A stretch of 9,173 nucleotides of DNA, from the NCBI GenBank assembly GCA_049522565.1, contig JBEKNT010000273.1:1-9173 (forward strand), given 5' to 3'. This document shows positions 1-6,962 of the stretch, one piece after another; position 1 is the stretch's first letter; every line of letters begins with the position of its first letter. The stretch comes from JASHVB01 sp049522565 (GTDB taxonomy: Bacteria > Pseudomonadota > Alphaproteobacteria > Acetobacterales > Acetobacteraceae). The notes below the pieces were generated by a model. That model made no database searches and had not been told where the DNA came from. It saw nothing but the letters and a program-made list of their open reading frames with translations. A program made the translations under genes and the position numbers.

Positions 1-120
1 CCCCTCCCCCACCTCCCCCGACTCCAGCCCCGCCCCGCCCTCCCCGCGCCGGTCCGCCCGCCGCCCGCCCCCCCCCCCCCGGCCCGCACCGGCGGCGGCT
101 GTACGAACCCCCCTCCCCAA
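1..120. other. C-rich low-complexity window edge
   Basis: This stretch is almost only C and G on the + strand, with a run of 13 C at 68-80 and very few A or T. I see no convincing coding sequence on either strand. On the minus strand it lies downstream of tssK, where another T6SS gene such as tssL would be expected. It may be a contig edge with poor base calls, or part of a GC-rich intergenic repeat. Nothing functional can be assigned. Confidence 0.6.
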
Positions 121-143
121 CCCTCCCCCCCAAGGGGGGAGGG
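121..143. repeat. Perfect GC hairpin downstream of tssK
   Basis: Positions 121-130 (CCCTCCCCCC) and 134-143 (GGGGGGAGGG) are perfect reverse complements with a CAA loop, giving a 10-bp stem of only G-C pairs. It lies 33 bp past the tssK stop on the minus strand. No T-run follows on either strand, so it is not a classical intrinsic terminator. The look (CCCTCC...GGAGGG followed by TTGGGGAGG on the minus strand) is that of a dispersed intergenic repeat common in GC-rich alphaproteobacteria; this is from memory and needs a genome-wide count. Confidence 0.6.
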
Positions 144-175
144 AGTCTGTTCCGCTTCACCTCCGCGCGTCTCAT

Positions 176-1498
176 TCATCCCCGGATGGCCCACAGCTCG
201 AGCCGCAGATTCGGAAAGTCGCCCGACACGTGGATGGCAAAGCCGCCGGAGTTCTGCATCTGCTGCCAATGCGGGCTGCCACGATCCAGTTCGAAATACG
301 TCGCGCCGGCGTAGAACGGCAGTTGCCGCGGCGCGACCGGCAGCGGCCGTACTGCGATGCCCGGCAGCGCCACGTTGACCAACTCGCGGATGTTCTCCAC
401 CGCGCCGATCTTCACCTGCGCCGGGAACACCCGCCGCAACGTCTCCGCCGGTACGTCGCATTGCACGGTCAGCACGAAATTCGCCGCGCGCAGCACGCTG
501 CGGTCGGTGATCGGGCCGACCCGCACGCCATGCCGCGCCTCGCGCAACGGGATCGCCACCGCGGTTTGCTCCAGCACCGCGGACAACGCGCGCCGCAAGT
601 CGGCCACCACGGGTGCGAAACTGCGCTGGAGGTCGTCATGCCGATAGGCCGGGTAGGAACTCGGGCGCCGCGTCTCCAGGAAGGTGGCGAACTCGCCCGC
701 CATCTGCACCAGCGCCGTATACAGCGTCTCCGGATGCACGTTGGCGGCGTCGGCCCAGTGCGCCAGCACGTTCTGCCAGCCGTTGATCGATTGCAGCAGC
801 AGGAAGTCGGCGACCTGCGCAACGCCGGCCTGGCCGGGCGCGGTCATGCGCGCCGCCAATGCCTCGCCGCGCTGGTTCAGCATGCCCGACAGCTCGGCGA
901 TCAGTCCGGACAACGGAGCGACGCCGGAACACACCAGTGCCGGCGGGACCCAGCGCTCGTCCAGCACCACGCGCTTGTCGGCGGTGACCTCGGTGATGCG
1001 CGCGAGCGCCAGGCAGAGATAGCCGGCGCGTTCCTCGCTCTCGAGCAGATAGCGCATCTTGAGGCGGCCGACTTGCAATTCGGCGGGGGTGGGGGAGGCG
1101 GAATGGGTGTCGTACGCCTCGAACGGATTGGCCGTGTAACGGCCTTCCGTTGCGGCGTCGGCAACCTCCACCGCGCCGGCCTGGCGGGTCGGCAGCGCGA
1201 GATACACCAGCGCGTTGCGCGCGCTGTCCGGCACGTCGATCGGTGTCGGATGATTGGCTTCACCGGGGATGACGAACGGCGTGCCATCCTCGAACACGCC
1301 GGCGGCCGAGGCGACGGCGAAACGGCCGGTCGCGAGCAGATCGCGGTCGAGTGCATACTCGACGAGGCCCCACGGATGCGGACGCAACGCCTGCACGCGT
1401 CCGCGCACAAGCTGTTCCATCCAGCGATCCTGCTGCTGGAAATGCTGCGTGCGCAGGAACATACCTTCCTGCCAGACCACGCGGTTGGTCCAGCTCAT
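176..1498 (-). CDS. tssK: Type VI secretion baseplate protein TssK
   Basis: TssK (ImpJ/VasE family) is a cytoplasmic trimeric baseplate subunit that links the T6SS baseplate to the TssJLM membrane complex through TssL and TssM. The 440-residue length is typical for the family. The N-terminus has the family signature: tryptophan, EGMFL, then QHFQQQ at about residues 10-23. The C-terminus ends in a typical hydrophobic strand (LRLELWAI). The ATG at 1498 is chosen because the protein begins right at the conserved N-terminal motif and is preceded by GGGGGGA (1508-1514) at 9-nt spacing. It follows tssJ after 59 bp and is presumably co-transcribed. No frameshift or missing segment is visible. Gene identity is secure from family resemblance. 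Confidence 0.96.
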   Translation of the reverse strand: MSWTNRVVWQEGMFLRTQHFQQQDRWMEQLVRGRVQALRPHPWGLVEYALDRDLLATGRFAVASAAGVFEDGTPFVIPGEANHPTPIDVPDSARNALVYLALPTRQAGAVEVADAATEGRYTANPFEAYDTHSASPTPAELQVGRLKMRYLLESEERAGYLCLALARITEVTADKRVVLDERWVPPALVCSGVAPLSGLIAELSGMLNQRGEALAARMTAPGQAGVAQVADFLLLQSINGWQNVLAHWADAANVHPETLYTALVQMAGEFATFLETRRPSSYPAYRHDDLQRSFAPVVADLRRALSAVLEQTAVAIPLREARHGVRVGPITDRSVLRAANFVLTVQCDVPAETLRRVFPAQVKIGAVENIRELVNVALPGIAVRPLPVAPRQLPFYAGATYFELDRGSPHWQQMQNSGGFAIHVSGDFPNLRLELWAIRG

Positions 1499-1534
1499 CG
1501 TCTAAAATCCCCCCGGCTCCGGCCCATCATCGCG

Positions 1535-1557
1535 CAAGTGCGCGGCGGATGCACTTG
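1535..1557 (-). promoter_or_regulatory. Inverted repeat directly after the tssJ stop
   Basis: CAAGTGC (1535-1541) and GCACTTG (1551-1557) are perfect 7-bp reverse complements separated by 9 bases. On the minus strand the hairpin begins at the first base after the tssJ TAA and ends 36 bases before the tssK ATG. It has no T-run, so it is unlikely to terminate transcription. It may stabilise or process the tssJ-tssK mRNA, or it may be chance. Confidence 0.4.
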
Positions 1558-2034
1558 TTACTTTGCCGGCTGCGTCGGCTGCAACGTGATTGCCAGCTTG
1601 GCAATGTTCAGCGTCAGCTTGGTCGGCCCGCTATCGGCCGCCCCTGCCACCGCGCGCCACTGCGCGTGATCGATATCGCGATACAGCGCCACGACGCCGA
1701 TATTCGTCACGCCGGTTTTCAGGGTAATCGTCTGCGTCTGCGTCTCGCCGGGCGCCACGACGAATTGCTGCGAGGGCGCGGCCTCTTCCTGGCCCAGCGT
1801 CGGCTGTTCCTGCTCGGTCAGCGCGGTCCAGTCGCTGCTTGAGAATTTCGCGGTGGCGCTAAGCTGGTACACCTTCACCGCAACCGGGGCGGCCTTCCCG
1901 GTGGGGTCAGGGTTCTGGTCGGCACCGCCGACCATGGTCAGCGTCAGCACCGCGGGCGGCTTGGGTGCCGGACTGCAGCGCGCCAGCAGCAGCGCCGCGG
2001 GCAGCAACAGAAATTCACGTCGGCTGTTTGTCAT
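1558..2034 (-). CDS. tssJ: T6SS outer-membrane lipoprotein TssJ
   Basis: TssJ (VasD/Lip family) is an outer-membrane lipoprotein that binds the periplasmic end of TssM in the TssJLM membrane complex. The 158-residue product has a signal sequence with hydrophobic core LLLPAALLLA and Cys20 as the likely lipidated residue. The remainder is a transthyretin-like beta-sandwich expected of TssJ, with motifs such as VAVKVYQL, SSDW and the late strand GVVALYRDID. The start codon overlaps the tagH stop (ATGA), and GAGGG at 2039-2043 lies 4 nt before the ATG, so translation is probably coupled. Two oddities: the N-terminus reads SRREFL, a good twin-arginine export motif, and the residue before Cys20 is Arg instead of the usual Gly, Ala or Ser of a lipobox. 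Identity is strong; export route is inference. Confidence 0.92.
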   Translation of the reverse strand: MTNSRREFLLLPAALLLARCSPAPKPPAVLTLTMVGGADQNPDPTGKAAPVAVKVYQLSATAKFSSSDWTALTEQEQPTLGQEEAAPSQQFVVAPGETQTQTITLKTGVTNIGVVALYRDIDHAQWRAVAGAADSGPTKLTLNIAKLAITLQPTQPAK

Positions 2035-3896
2035 TTTTCCCTCGCCGCTACCTCATCCAGCGCCTGCTCATAGGCGCGTGCGAAGGCCTTGCCAAACACG
2101 CTGTCGAAATCATCGGCCAAGGCCTGCACGGTGCGCGTATGCAACGCCTCGAAGGTGTCCCAGGCGCGCGCCTTCTTCTGCGCCGGCAGCAGCGACATCC
2201 CGCCGCCCTGATCGGCCTGCGCGCGCAGCTTCGCAGGATCGAGCCCGTCCAGCAGCGTGCGCACCGCCGACTGCATCGCGGCCATCGAGGCCAGCTCATG
2301 CAGGCGGATGTCCTTCAGGGCATCGGCCACCGCGGCTGCCGCCGTCATGTCGGTGCGCCGCCCGGTGCCGAGCAAGGCGGCGATTGCGTCATCGTCGCCG
2401 GCGGAAAACTTCAACGGGTTGTTGCCGCGCGCGCGGATCATCGTCTGCTCGATGCGGAACTCGCTCTTGATCGAGGCGCGCGCGATCAGCACCGCGCGCA
2501 GGCCGGTTACCAGGGTGCGGAAGGCCTGGCCGAGCGAGCGCATCATGCCGACCGGATCGGTCGGATGCACGTCGGTCATGCCGACACCTTGCAGGAAGGC
2601 GGCGAGCAAGGCGCCGTCGGCGGCGGTGGTCGCGGCCGGGGCGGCAACAGCGGCAGGGGCAGCGACCGGAGCGGGGGGAGGGGGAGGCGACGCGGCTGCC
2701 CGCGCGGCGGCGAAGGGGTTTACGACCTCTGGCGGCGCCGGCTCGAGATCGAACGGCTCGTCGAACGGCGAGGGCACGTGCGCGGCCGGCGCGGCCGCAG
2801 GCGGTTCGGGCGGGCGCGCCCGGGCGACCGGCGCGGCGGCCGGCGGTTCGGGCATGCGCGCCCGGGCCGCCGGCGCGAGTTCAGGCTCCTCGAACGGGTT
2901 CAGGTCGGTCGGCTGTGCGACGGGTTGCGCGAACGGCTGCGCAGCGGGTTGAGCGAACGGTTGCGCGATGGGTTGCACGACCGGTTGGGCGATCGGCTGC
3001 GCCACCGGCTGGGGGATTGGCTGCACCACCGGCTGAGGCACCGGCTGCACCACGGGCTGCGCGAATGGTTGTGCAATCGGCTGCGCTACGGGTTGCGGGA
3101 TCGGCTGCCGCATCGGCTGCGCGGCGGGCTGTGCCGCCGGTTGGGCGATGGGTGGCGGAGCCGCGGGGCGTGGTGCCGGCGGCGGGGCTGCTTGCGGGTT
3201 GATGCCCTCCAGCAGGTCCTTGTCCCAGTCGTCCGGCAGCAGGTCGTCGCCCGGCAGGATGCCGCCGGTGTGCAACGGCATCTGGCCGGTGGTCGCCGGC
3301 GGCCGGAACGCATCGTCGAGAGCCGAGGAGTGGTCGGACCGGGTCGGTCCGAGGAACGGCGCCTCGCCGGGCTCGGGTGCCAGCGGGTCGAAATCGCTCG
3401 GCAACTGTGCCCCGGTGGCGAGGCCGAAGCCGGCATGCGCCGGCTCGTCGAACGGCCGGCGCGCGGGTGGCGGCGGGGCGAGCGGGTCCATCGCGAAGGG
3501 GTCGGCGAACGGGCTGGCGCCACGCGCCGGCGCGCCGAATCCCGCACCCATACCGCCGATGCCGGCCTGCGGCATGGCTTCCTCGGTGACCCGCACTTCG
3601 ATTTCGTAGCTGCCGAGCGTCAGCCGGTCGCCATCGTGCAGCGTGCGCACCTCGGCCTGGCCGATCGGCGCCGGATCGCGATTCAGTGTCGTGCCGTTGG
3701 TCGAGGTGTCGGCGATCTGCCAGGAGCCGCCGCGATAGGCGACGGCGAAATGGTGCTTGGACAGCAGCCGTTCCGGATCGGGCAGCACCCAGTCGACGCC
3801 GGGCCCGCGACCGACGGTGAATTCGCCGCCCGTGACGGTGCGGGTTTCCGGCGGGACGGAATCAGGACAACGCAGGACGGTGAAGGTCAGCGGCAT
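2031..3896 (-). CDS. tagH: T6SS-associated FHA domain protein TagH
   Basis: TagH (Fha1-type) proteins bind phosphothreonine and control T6SS assembly in the PpkA/PppA pathway of other bacteria. The 621-residue product has an N-terminal FHA domain (about 1-105) with the key residues in place: Gly29-Arg30, the SKHH segment at 46-49 and Asn67-Gly68 in DTSTNGT. A long Pro/Ala-rich linker follows (about 110-425), including 20 QP dipeptides at exact 4-residue spacing (252-329). The C-terminal TagH domain (about 428-618) has the characteristic GLRAVLIARASIKSEFR and NPLKFS segments. The ATG at 3896 is preceded by AGGA (3904-3907) at 7-nt spacing. Its stop overlaps the tssJ start. No TPK kinase or phosphatase gene is in the window, so the kinase input is not shown here. 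Confidence 0.93.
   Translation of the reverse strand: MPLTFTVLRCPDSVPPETRTVTGGEFTVGRGPGVDWVLPDPERLLSKHHFAVAYRGGSWQIADTSTNGTTLNRDPAPIGQAEVRTLHDGDRLTLGSYEIEVRVTEEAMPQAGIGGMGAGFGAPARGASPFADPFAMDPLAPPPPARRPFDEPAHAGFGLATGAQLPSDFDPLAPEPGEAPFLGPTRSDHSSALDDAFRPPATTGQMPLHTGGILPGDDLLPDDWDKDLLEGINPQAAPPPAPRPAAPPPIAQPAAQPAAQPMRQPIPQPVAQPIAQPFAQPVVQPVPQPVVQPIPQPVAQPIAQPVVQPIAQPFAQPAAQPFAQPVAQPTDLNPFEEPELAPAARARMPEPPAAAPVARARPPEPPAAAPAAHVPSPFDEPFDLEPAPPEVVNPFAAARAAASPPPPPAPVAAPAAVAAPAATTAADGALLAAFLQGVGMTDVHPTDPVGMMRSLGQAFRTLVTGLRAVLIARASIKSEFRIEQTMIRARGNNPLKFSAGDDDAIAALLGTGRRTDMTAAAAVADALKDIRLHELASMAAMQSAVRTLLDGLDPAKLRAQADQGGGMSLLPAQKKARAWDTFEALHTRTVQALADDFDSVFGKAFARAYEQALDEVAAREK
2910..3143 (-). repeat. 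12-bp coding tandem repeat (QPxx x20) in tagH
   Basis: Twenty tandem 12-bp units encode Gln-Pro followed by two small or hydrophobic residues (mostly Val/Ile/Phe/Ala then Ala, Val or Pro). The frame is kept throughout and codons vary between units, which points to selection on the protein spacing and an old expansion. It forms the centre of the linker between the FHA and TagH domains, probably as an extended polyproline-like rod. The DNA repeat could change copy number by slippage in steps of four residues. Confidence 0.9.
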
Positions 3897-3910
3897 GGGG
3901 GTATCCTACC

Positions 3911-3977
3911 ACCTCTCCCGCGCAGTGGGGGAGGGGGAGACGCGACGCGACGAGGGTGAGGGTGCCGCGGACCGCAC
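3911..3977 (+). repeat. Left arm of REP-like inverted pair
   Basis: This arm starts with ACCTCTCCCG, carries an imperfect C-rich/G-rich hairpin, and ends with GAGGGTGCCGCGGACCGCAC (3958-3977). The last 20 bases match the reverse complement of 4069-4088 at 18 of 20 positions, and its start matches the outer end of the right arm. It ends 4 bp before the AGGA ribosome site of tagH, so any tagH promoter must lie in or beyond this repeat. Confidence 0.75.
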
Positions 3978-3985
3978 GGTGCGCG

Positions 3986-4069
3986 TTGCGGCATGCAGCC
4001 GCAGCGTGGTGGCACGCAGCCGCGGTGTGGTGGCACGCAGCCCCGGTGTGGTGGCACGCAGCCGCGGTG
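3986..4069. repeat. 21-bp tandem repeat between REP-like arms
   Basis: Three nearly identical 21-bp units lie at 4007-4027, 4028-4048 and 4049-4069, each with the core GTGGCACGCAGCC; they differ by a single base (G to C in the middle unit). A degenerate fourth unit precedes them at 3986-4006. It sits between the two inverted arms. The period is a multiple of three, so open frames run through it on several strands, but none has a ribosome site or a credible protein. Confidence 0.85.
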
Positions 4070-4131
4070 TGCGGTCTGCGGCACCCTTACCCGGCGCTGC
4101 GCGCCGACCTCTCCCGCGTTGCGGGAGAGGT
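4069..4131 (-). repeat. Right arm of REP-like inverted pair with strong hairpin
   Basis: This is the inverted counterpart of 3911-3977. At its outer end, 4107-4117 (ACCTCTCCCGC) pairs perfectly with 4121-4131 through a 3-base loop, giving an 11-bp stem. On the + strand TTTTA follows, so it resembles an intrinsic terminator for + transcription, but no + gene is visible. On the minus strand it lies 19 bp after the DUF6931-like gene and lacks a downstream T-run, so termination of that operon is uncertain. Confidence 0.75.
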
Positions 4132-4150
4132 TTTATAGTTCCGTATCGCA

Positions 4151-4747
4151 TCACGCTGCCTCTGCCGGCAGTCGGCCGGGACCGCCTGCCGCGATATTAC
4201 GCCCACTTTCCAGGAAACGCTTCAATCGCGCGGTCTGGCGCTTCGGATCGCTGCGCACCGCGGCCAGGTAGATCGTGCCACTGATCGCCTTGCCGGCCAT
4301 GTGCGGTGCGGGCGGGACCTTCGGCTGGTCCTCCGGCGCGATCGTGTCGCCGCTCCAGAACACCGCGACTGCGCACCATGTCTCCGGCGCCTCATAGGCG
4401 GTGGCTTCCGCCAGGCGCATTGCCGCGCGGCGGTTCTGGTCGTTCGGTTGACGCACCCAAAGCTCCGCCGCCTCGCGGGCCAACCGATCGGGCTCCGGCA
4501 GGTCGGGCGGCGCGGTATGGGCGGCACACATGCAGGCCCACCACACCGCTTCACGCTTCGGCAGCGCATAGGCGAGCAAGCGGGTGGCCTCGAGCAGGAA
4601 ACCGCCGGCTTCGAGCACGTCGATCGCTTCTGCAACCAGCCGGCAGTCCTTCACGGCCGCGGCGGCACCGGCGGGCAGCGCCACGACCGGCCGCAACCCG
4701 GCCAGTTCCTTGCCGGCGATCTTGGTCATTGTCTGCGTCTGCGACAT
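4151..4747 (-). CDS. DUF6931-like T6SS-associated protein
   Basis: The 198-residue product has no signal peptide or membrane segment and is rich in Ala and helix-forming residues. It resembles the DUF6931 family often found in T6SS loci, from the signatures AVWWACMCA (about 66-74), the central LWVRQP and the segment AVAVFWSGDTIAP followed by a Pro-rich VPPAPH. This family assignment is from memory of the motif pattern, not a search. Its molecular function is not known. The ATG at 4747 is one base past the vgrG TGA (TGAGATG), which strongly suggests translational coupling with vgrG and a job linked to VgrG or its cargo. A second in-frame ATG at 4729 would trim six residues and cannot be excluded. 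It is followed by the REP-like repeat region. Confidence 0.78.
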   Translation of the reverse strand: MSQTQTMTKIAGKELAGLRPVVALPAGAAAAVKDCRLVAEAIDVLEAGGFLLEATRLLAYALPKREAVWWACMCAAHTAPPDLPEPDRLAREAAELWVRQPNDQNRRAAMRLAEATAYEAPETWCAVAVFWSGDTIAPEDQPKVPPAPHMAGKAISGTIYLAAVRSDPKRQTARLKRFLESGRNIAAGGPGRLPAEAA

Positions 4748-4748
4748 C

Positions 4749-6842
4749 TCAGTTGATCTTCACCATGGCGCCCTTCAGATCGAGCTCTATGCCGCCATCG
4801 AACGAGCCCTTCATCTGCCCGGTCAGGCTGATCTGCGCGCCGCTGATGGTTATGCCTTGCGGGGTGAGCTTGATCGAACTCTGACCGACGGTCAGCTCCA
4901 GGCTTTGCATCGCCTGCACGGTCATCTGCCCGGCGTTCACCTGGATCGAGTAGTTGCCCTGGTCGATCGTTTCCGTGTGGTTGCCAGTGCTGACCTCGAA
5001 GGTGCTGTTACCCTTGCTGATCGTGACGCTTTGGTTGCCCTTGTCGATCGTCACCGTGTGGTTGCCGGTGCCGACATCGAAGGTGCTGTTGCCGTTGCTG
5101 ACCGTGAGCGCCCGATCCTGCGTCACCGTGATGGTCTGGTTGTTCTGGATGGCAACCGTCTCGTTCTGCTTCACCGTCACGATGCGGTTGTTGTCGACGG
5201 TCAGCGTCTGGTTGTTCTCGACCTCGGTGAACAGATCCTTCTCGGCATGCAGGAAGATGAGTTCATTGCCCGCGTTGTCGTCGAAGGTGAACTCGTTGAA
5301 CTGCGAGGTGCTGCCGGAGAGGCTGGATCGGGTGCGGATGCCGGACTTGGTCTTGTCGGCCGACAGATAGATCGGCGTGTCGCGGCCGTTGTACAGCCCG
5401 CCGATGACGATCGGCCGGTCCGGGTCGCTGTCGACGAAGGCTACCGCCACTTCGGTGCCGACGCGGGGGATGAACTGCGCGCCCCAGCCCTTGCCGGCCC
5501 AGGGCTGGATGACGCGGGCCCAGACCGCGTTGCTGCCGGTGGATTCGGCACGCCAGTCCCAGTAGAACCGCACCTTCACGCGCGCCATGTCGTCGGTATA
5601 GATCTCTTCGCCACTCTGGCTCGCGATCGTGGATCCCGCGGAGCTCTGCGGCCCCATGACCAGCGCGGTGTAGATACCGCTCATCACCGGGCGTCGTGTG
5701 GTGATCGGCTGGCGCCAGGTGGTTGACGAGAGAAACGCGGTGAGCCGGTTTGAATAGGACGCGACGCCGGACTGGTTCAGCCAGGTGTCATCCGCGGCAT
5801 GGTGCGTCACGCTGCGCACCACGTAGGTATTGTCGTAAGCGCTTGCGGGCTGGCTGGAGATGGTGAACGTCCCGCCGGCCACCATGCCGCCGAACTGGCA
5901 CGAGCCGTCGTATAGCGTTGCCAGCGCCTCGGCCCCCTCCATTTCCCATTTCGCGCGGTTGGCGATGACGGTGCCATCCTGCTGGATGTTGTCGCTGGCG
6001 TTGGCGGAGGGGTCGGTGCCGCTCTCGTTGGTGTAGCTCACCGATGCGGGCCAGCGGAAATCATCGCGTGTCGCCGCGCCGCCGGTCGCCAGCACCGTCG
6101 GCTGCACGCTCTGGAGCTGCGCGTCGGGGCTGACCGGCTCGTAATCCTGGAGCGTCATCTGACCGCGCACGGTGACGCCGGTCAGATCGAAATCGAGCAT
6201 CTGGAAGGTGCTATCGGCGCCGCCAACGATATACATCGTGGCGTTGGGGATGGCGGTAAACGCCGTGTTCTGGTTGGCGATGACCAGCGTGTGAGCGCTT
6301 GCCGTGTGCTGGAAGAAGTAGAACCAGCCCTCCTCTTCCATCAGCCGCGTGGCGAAGTGGAGGTCCGTTTCGTTGTATTGGATGGAGTATTGCCGCGTGA
6401 CGCTGGACGGCGGGCCGGAGAGATCGGTCAGGCCGGCGTCGTTGAACATCGCCGACAGGATGTCGCCGGCCGACATCTGCTCTCGGACCCGGCAGTCCGT
6501 GGTCTGGCCGAGGAACCAAAGTCGCGGCACCAGGGTCAGCCGATACAGCTCGTAGTTCGCGACCGCGGCGTCGCTGCGCACCGGGCCTTCGTCCGTGACG
6601 CTGCGGACAATGCCGTGGAAGTAGCGTATCGGGTTGCCTGTCTCGTCCTGCAATACCACGCAGGCGGGATTGTTGAGCAAGGAGTTCGGGTCGATCACGC
6701 CGTTCTGGCAAACGGCCACGACGTCGAAGTTGAACGGCTGGCTGAGCGCCTCATAGGCGGTGAGCGAGATCGGAATCAGCACATCGGTGCCCAATGGCGA
6801 CGTCATGGCCATCGTGGCGGTGCTGCGAGACCAGGTCGCCAT
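4749..6842 (-). CDS. vgrG: T6SS spike protein VgrG
   Basis: VgrG trimers form the puncturing tip of the T6SS tube and carry effectors. The 697-residue product has the gp27-like base domain (about 20-345, with EEEGWFYFFQH and TLQDYEP segments), an OB-fold gp5-like domain (about 385-465, with ARVKVRFYWDW, WARVIQPWAGKGWG and PRVGTEV), and a C-terminal triple-stranded beta-helix rich in NNQT/TVT repeats. GNSTF...TGNHT...ID.GN occurs twice, at about residues 584-603 and 611-630. The protein ends in LKGAMVKIN with no extra domain, so it is a structural VgrG and not an evolved one; effectors would be separate cargo. The ATG at 6842 begins directly before the usual N-terminal base domain; only a weak GGGAC lies upstream. 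The putative muramidase gene lies upstream and the DUF6931-like gene one base downstream. Confidence 0.96.
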   Translation of the reverse strand: MATWSRSTATMAMTSPLGTDVLIPISLTAYEALSQPFNFDVVAVCQNGVIDPNSLLNNPACVVLQDETGNPIRYFHGIVRSVTDEGPVRSDAAVANYELYRLTLVPRLWFLGQTTDCRVREQMSAGDILSAMFNDAGLTDLSGPPSSVTRQYSIQYNETDLHFATRLMEEEGWFYFFQHTASAHTLVIANQNTAFTAIPNATMYIVGGADSTFQMLDFDLTGVTVRGQMTLQDYEPVSPDAQLQSVQPTVLATGGAATRDDFRWPASVSYTNESGTDPSANASDNIQQDGTVIANRAKWEMEGAEALATLYDGSCQFGGMVAGGTFTISSQPASAYDNTYVVRSVTHHAADDTWLNQSGVASYSNRLTAFLSSTTWRQPITTRRPVMSGIYTALVMGPQSSAGSTIASQSGEEIYTDDMARVKVRFYWDWRAESTGSNAVWARVIQPWAGKGWGAQFIPRVGTEVAVAFVDSDPDRPIVIGGLYNGRDTPIYLSADKTKSGIRTRSSLSGSTSQFNEFTFDDNAGNELIFLHAEKDLFTEVENNQTLTVDNNRIVTVKQNETVAIQNNQTITVTQDRALTVSNGNSTFDVGTGNHTVTIDKGNQSVTISKGNSTFEVSTGNHTETIDQGNYSIQVNAGQMTVQAMQSLELTVGQSSIKLTPQGITISGAQISLTGQMKGSFDGGIELDLKGAMVKIN
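4954..5100 (-). repeat. 81-bp-period repeat in the vgrG beta-helix
   Basis: Segments 4954-5019 and 5035-5100 (66 bp each, 81 bp apart) are closely similar in DNA and encode two copies of a 20-residue GNSTF...GNHT...GN block with 16 of 20 identical residues. This lengthens the needle part of the VgrG beta-helix. It looks like an in-frame duplication. Confidence 0.8.
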
Positions 6843-6925
6843 GCTCAGTGAGTCCCGCGGGTCATTTGGTGCTCCATCTTTCCTGTGCCGTCCACCCTTG
6901 CCGGCCGGGCGACCGACCGCTCACC

Positions 6926-6941
6926 GGTGTGTTAACACACC
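6926..6941. promoter_or_regulatory. Perfect 16-bp palindrome upstream of vgrG
   Basis: GGTGTGTTAACACACC is its own reverse complement, 84 bp upstream of the vgrG ATG. A perfect 16-bp palindrome with a TTAA centre in a GC-rich genome is typical of a dimeric repressor or activator site. On the minus strand it covers the possible -10 hexamer TGTTAA. The regulator is not encoded here. Confidence 0.55.
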
Positions 6942-6962
6942 AGAATGGTCGGGAAAGCAATT

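Noticed and set aside
1..175. Start of a next gene at the ATG at 173-175 directly after tssK
   Set aside because: The frame immediately translates the GC repeat (Pro/Gly/Arg-rich) and resembles no T6SS protein.
230..1669. Long + strand open frame (479 codons) antisense to tssK
   Set aside because: It mirrors the codon bias of a GC-rich gene; the product is rich in Arg, His and Gln with no recognisable domain, and tssK on the other strand is certain.
1965..3959. Long + strand open frame (664 codons) antisense to tagH
   Set aside because: Its Arg/Leu repeats are the reverse reading of the QPxx repeat; no ribosome site or domain is seen.
3986..4069. Possible CRISPR array
   Set aside because: The 21-bp units are directly adjacent with no unique spacers, so it is a plain tandem repeat.
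3887..4084. Minus-strand open frame with repeated GCVPPHR units
   Set aside because: It is the translation of the 21-bp tandem repeat and the REP-like arm, with no credible start signal; the 21-bp period makes it open by chance.
4107..4136. Intrinsic terminator
   Set aside because: The 11-bp hairpin with TTTTA points along the + strand, where no gene is transcribed; it is better explained as the end of the REP-like arm.
4584..5726. + strand open frame opposite vgrG and the DUF6931-like gene
   Set aside because: Val/Asp/Arg-rich shadow translation of the VgrG beta-helix; no domain.
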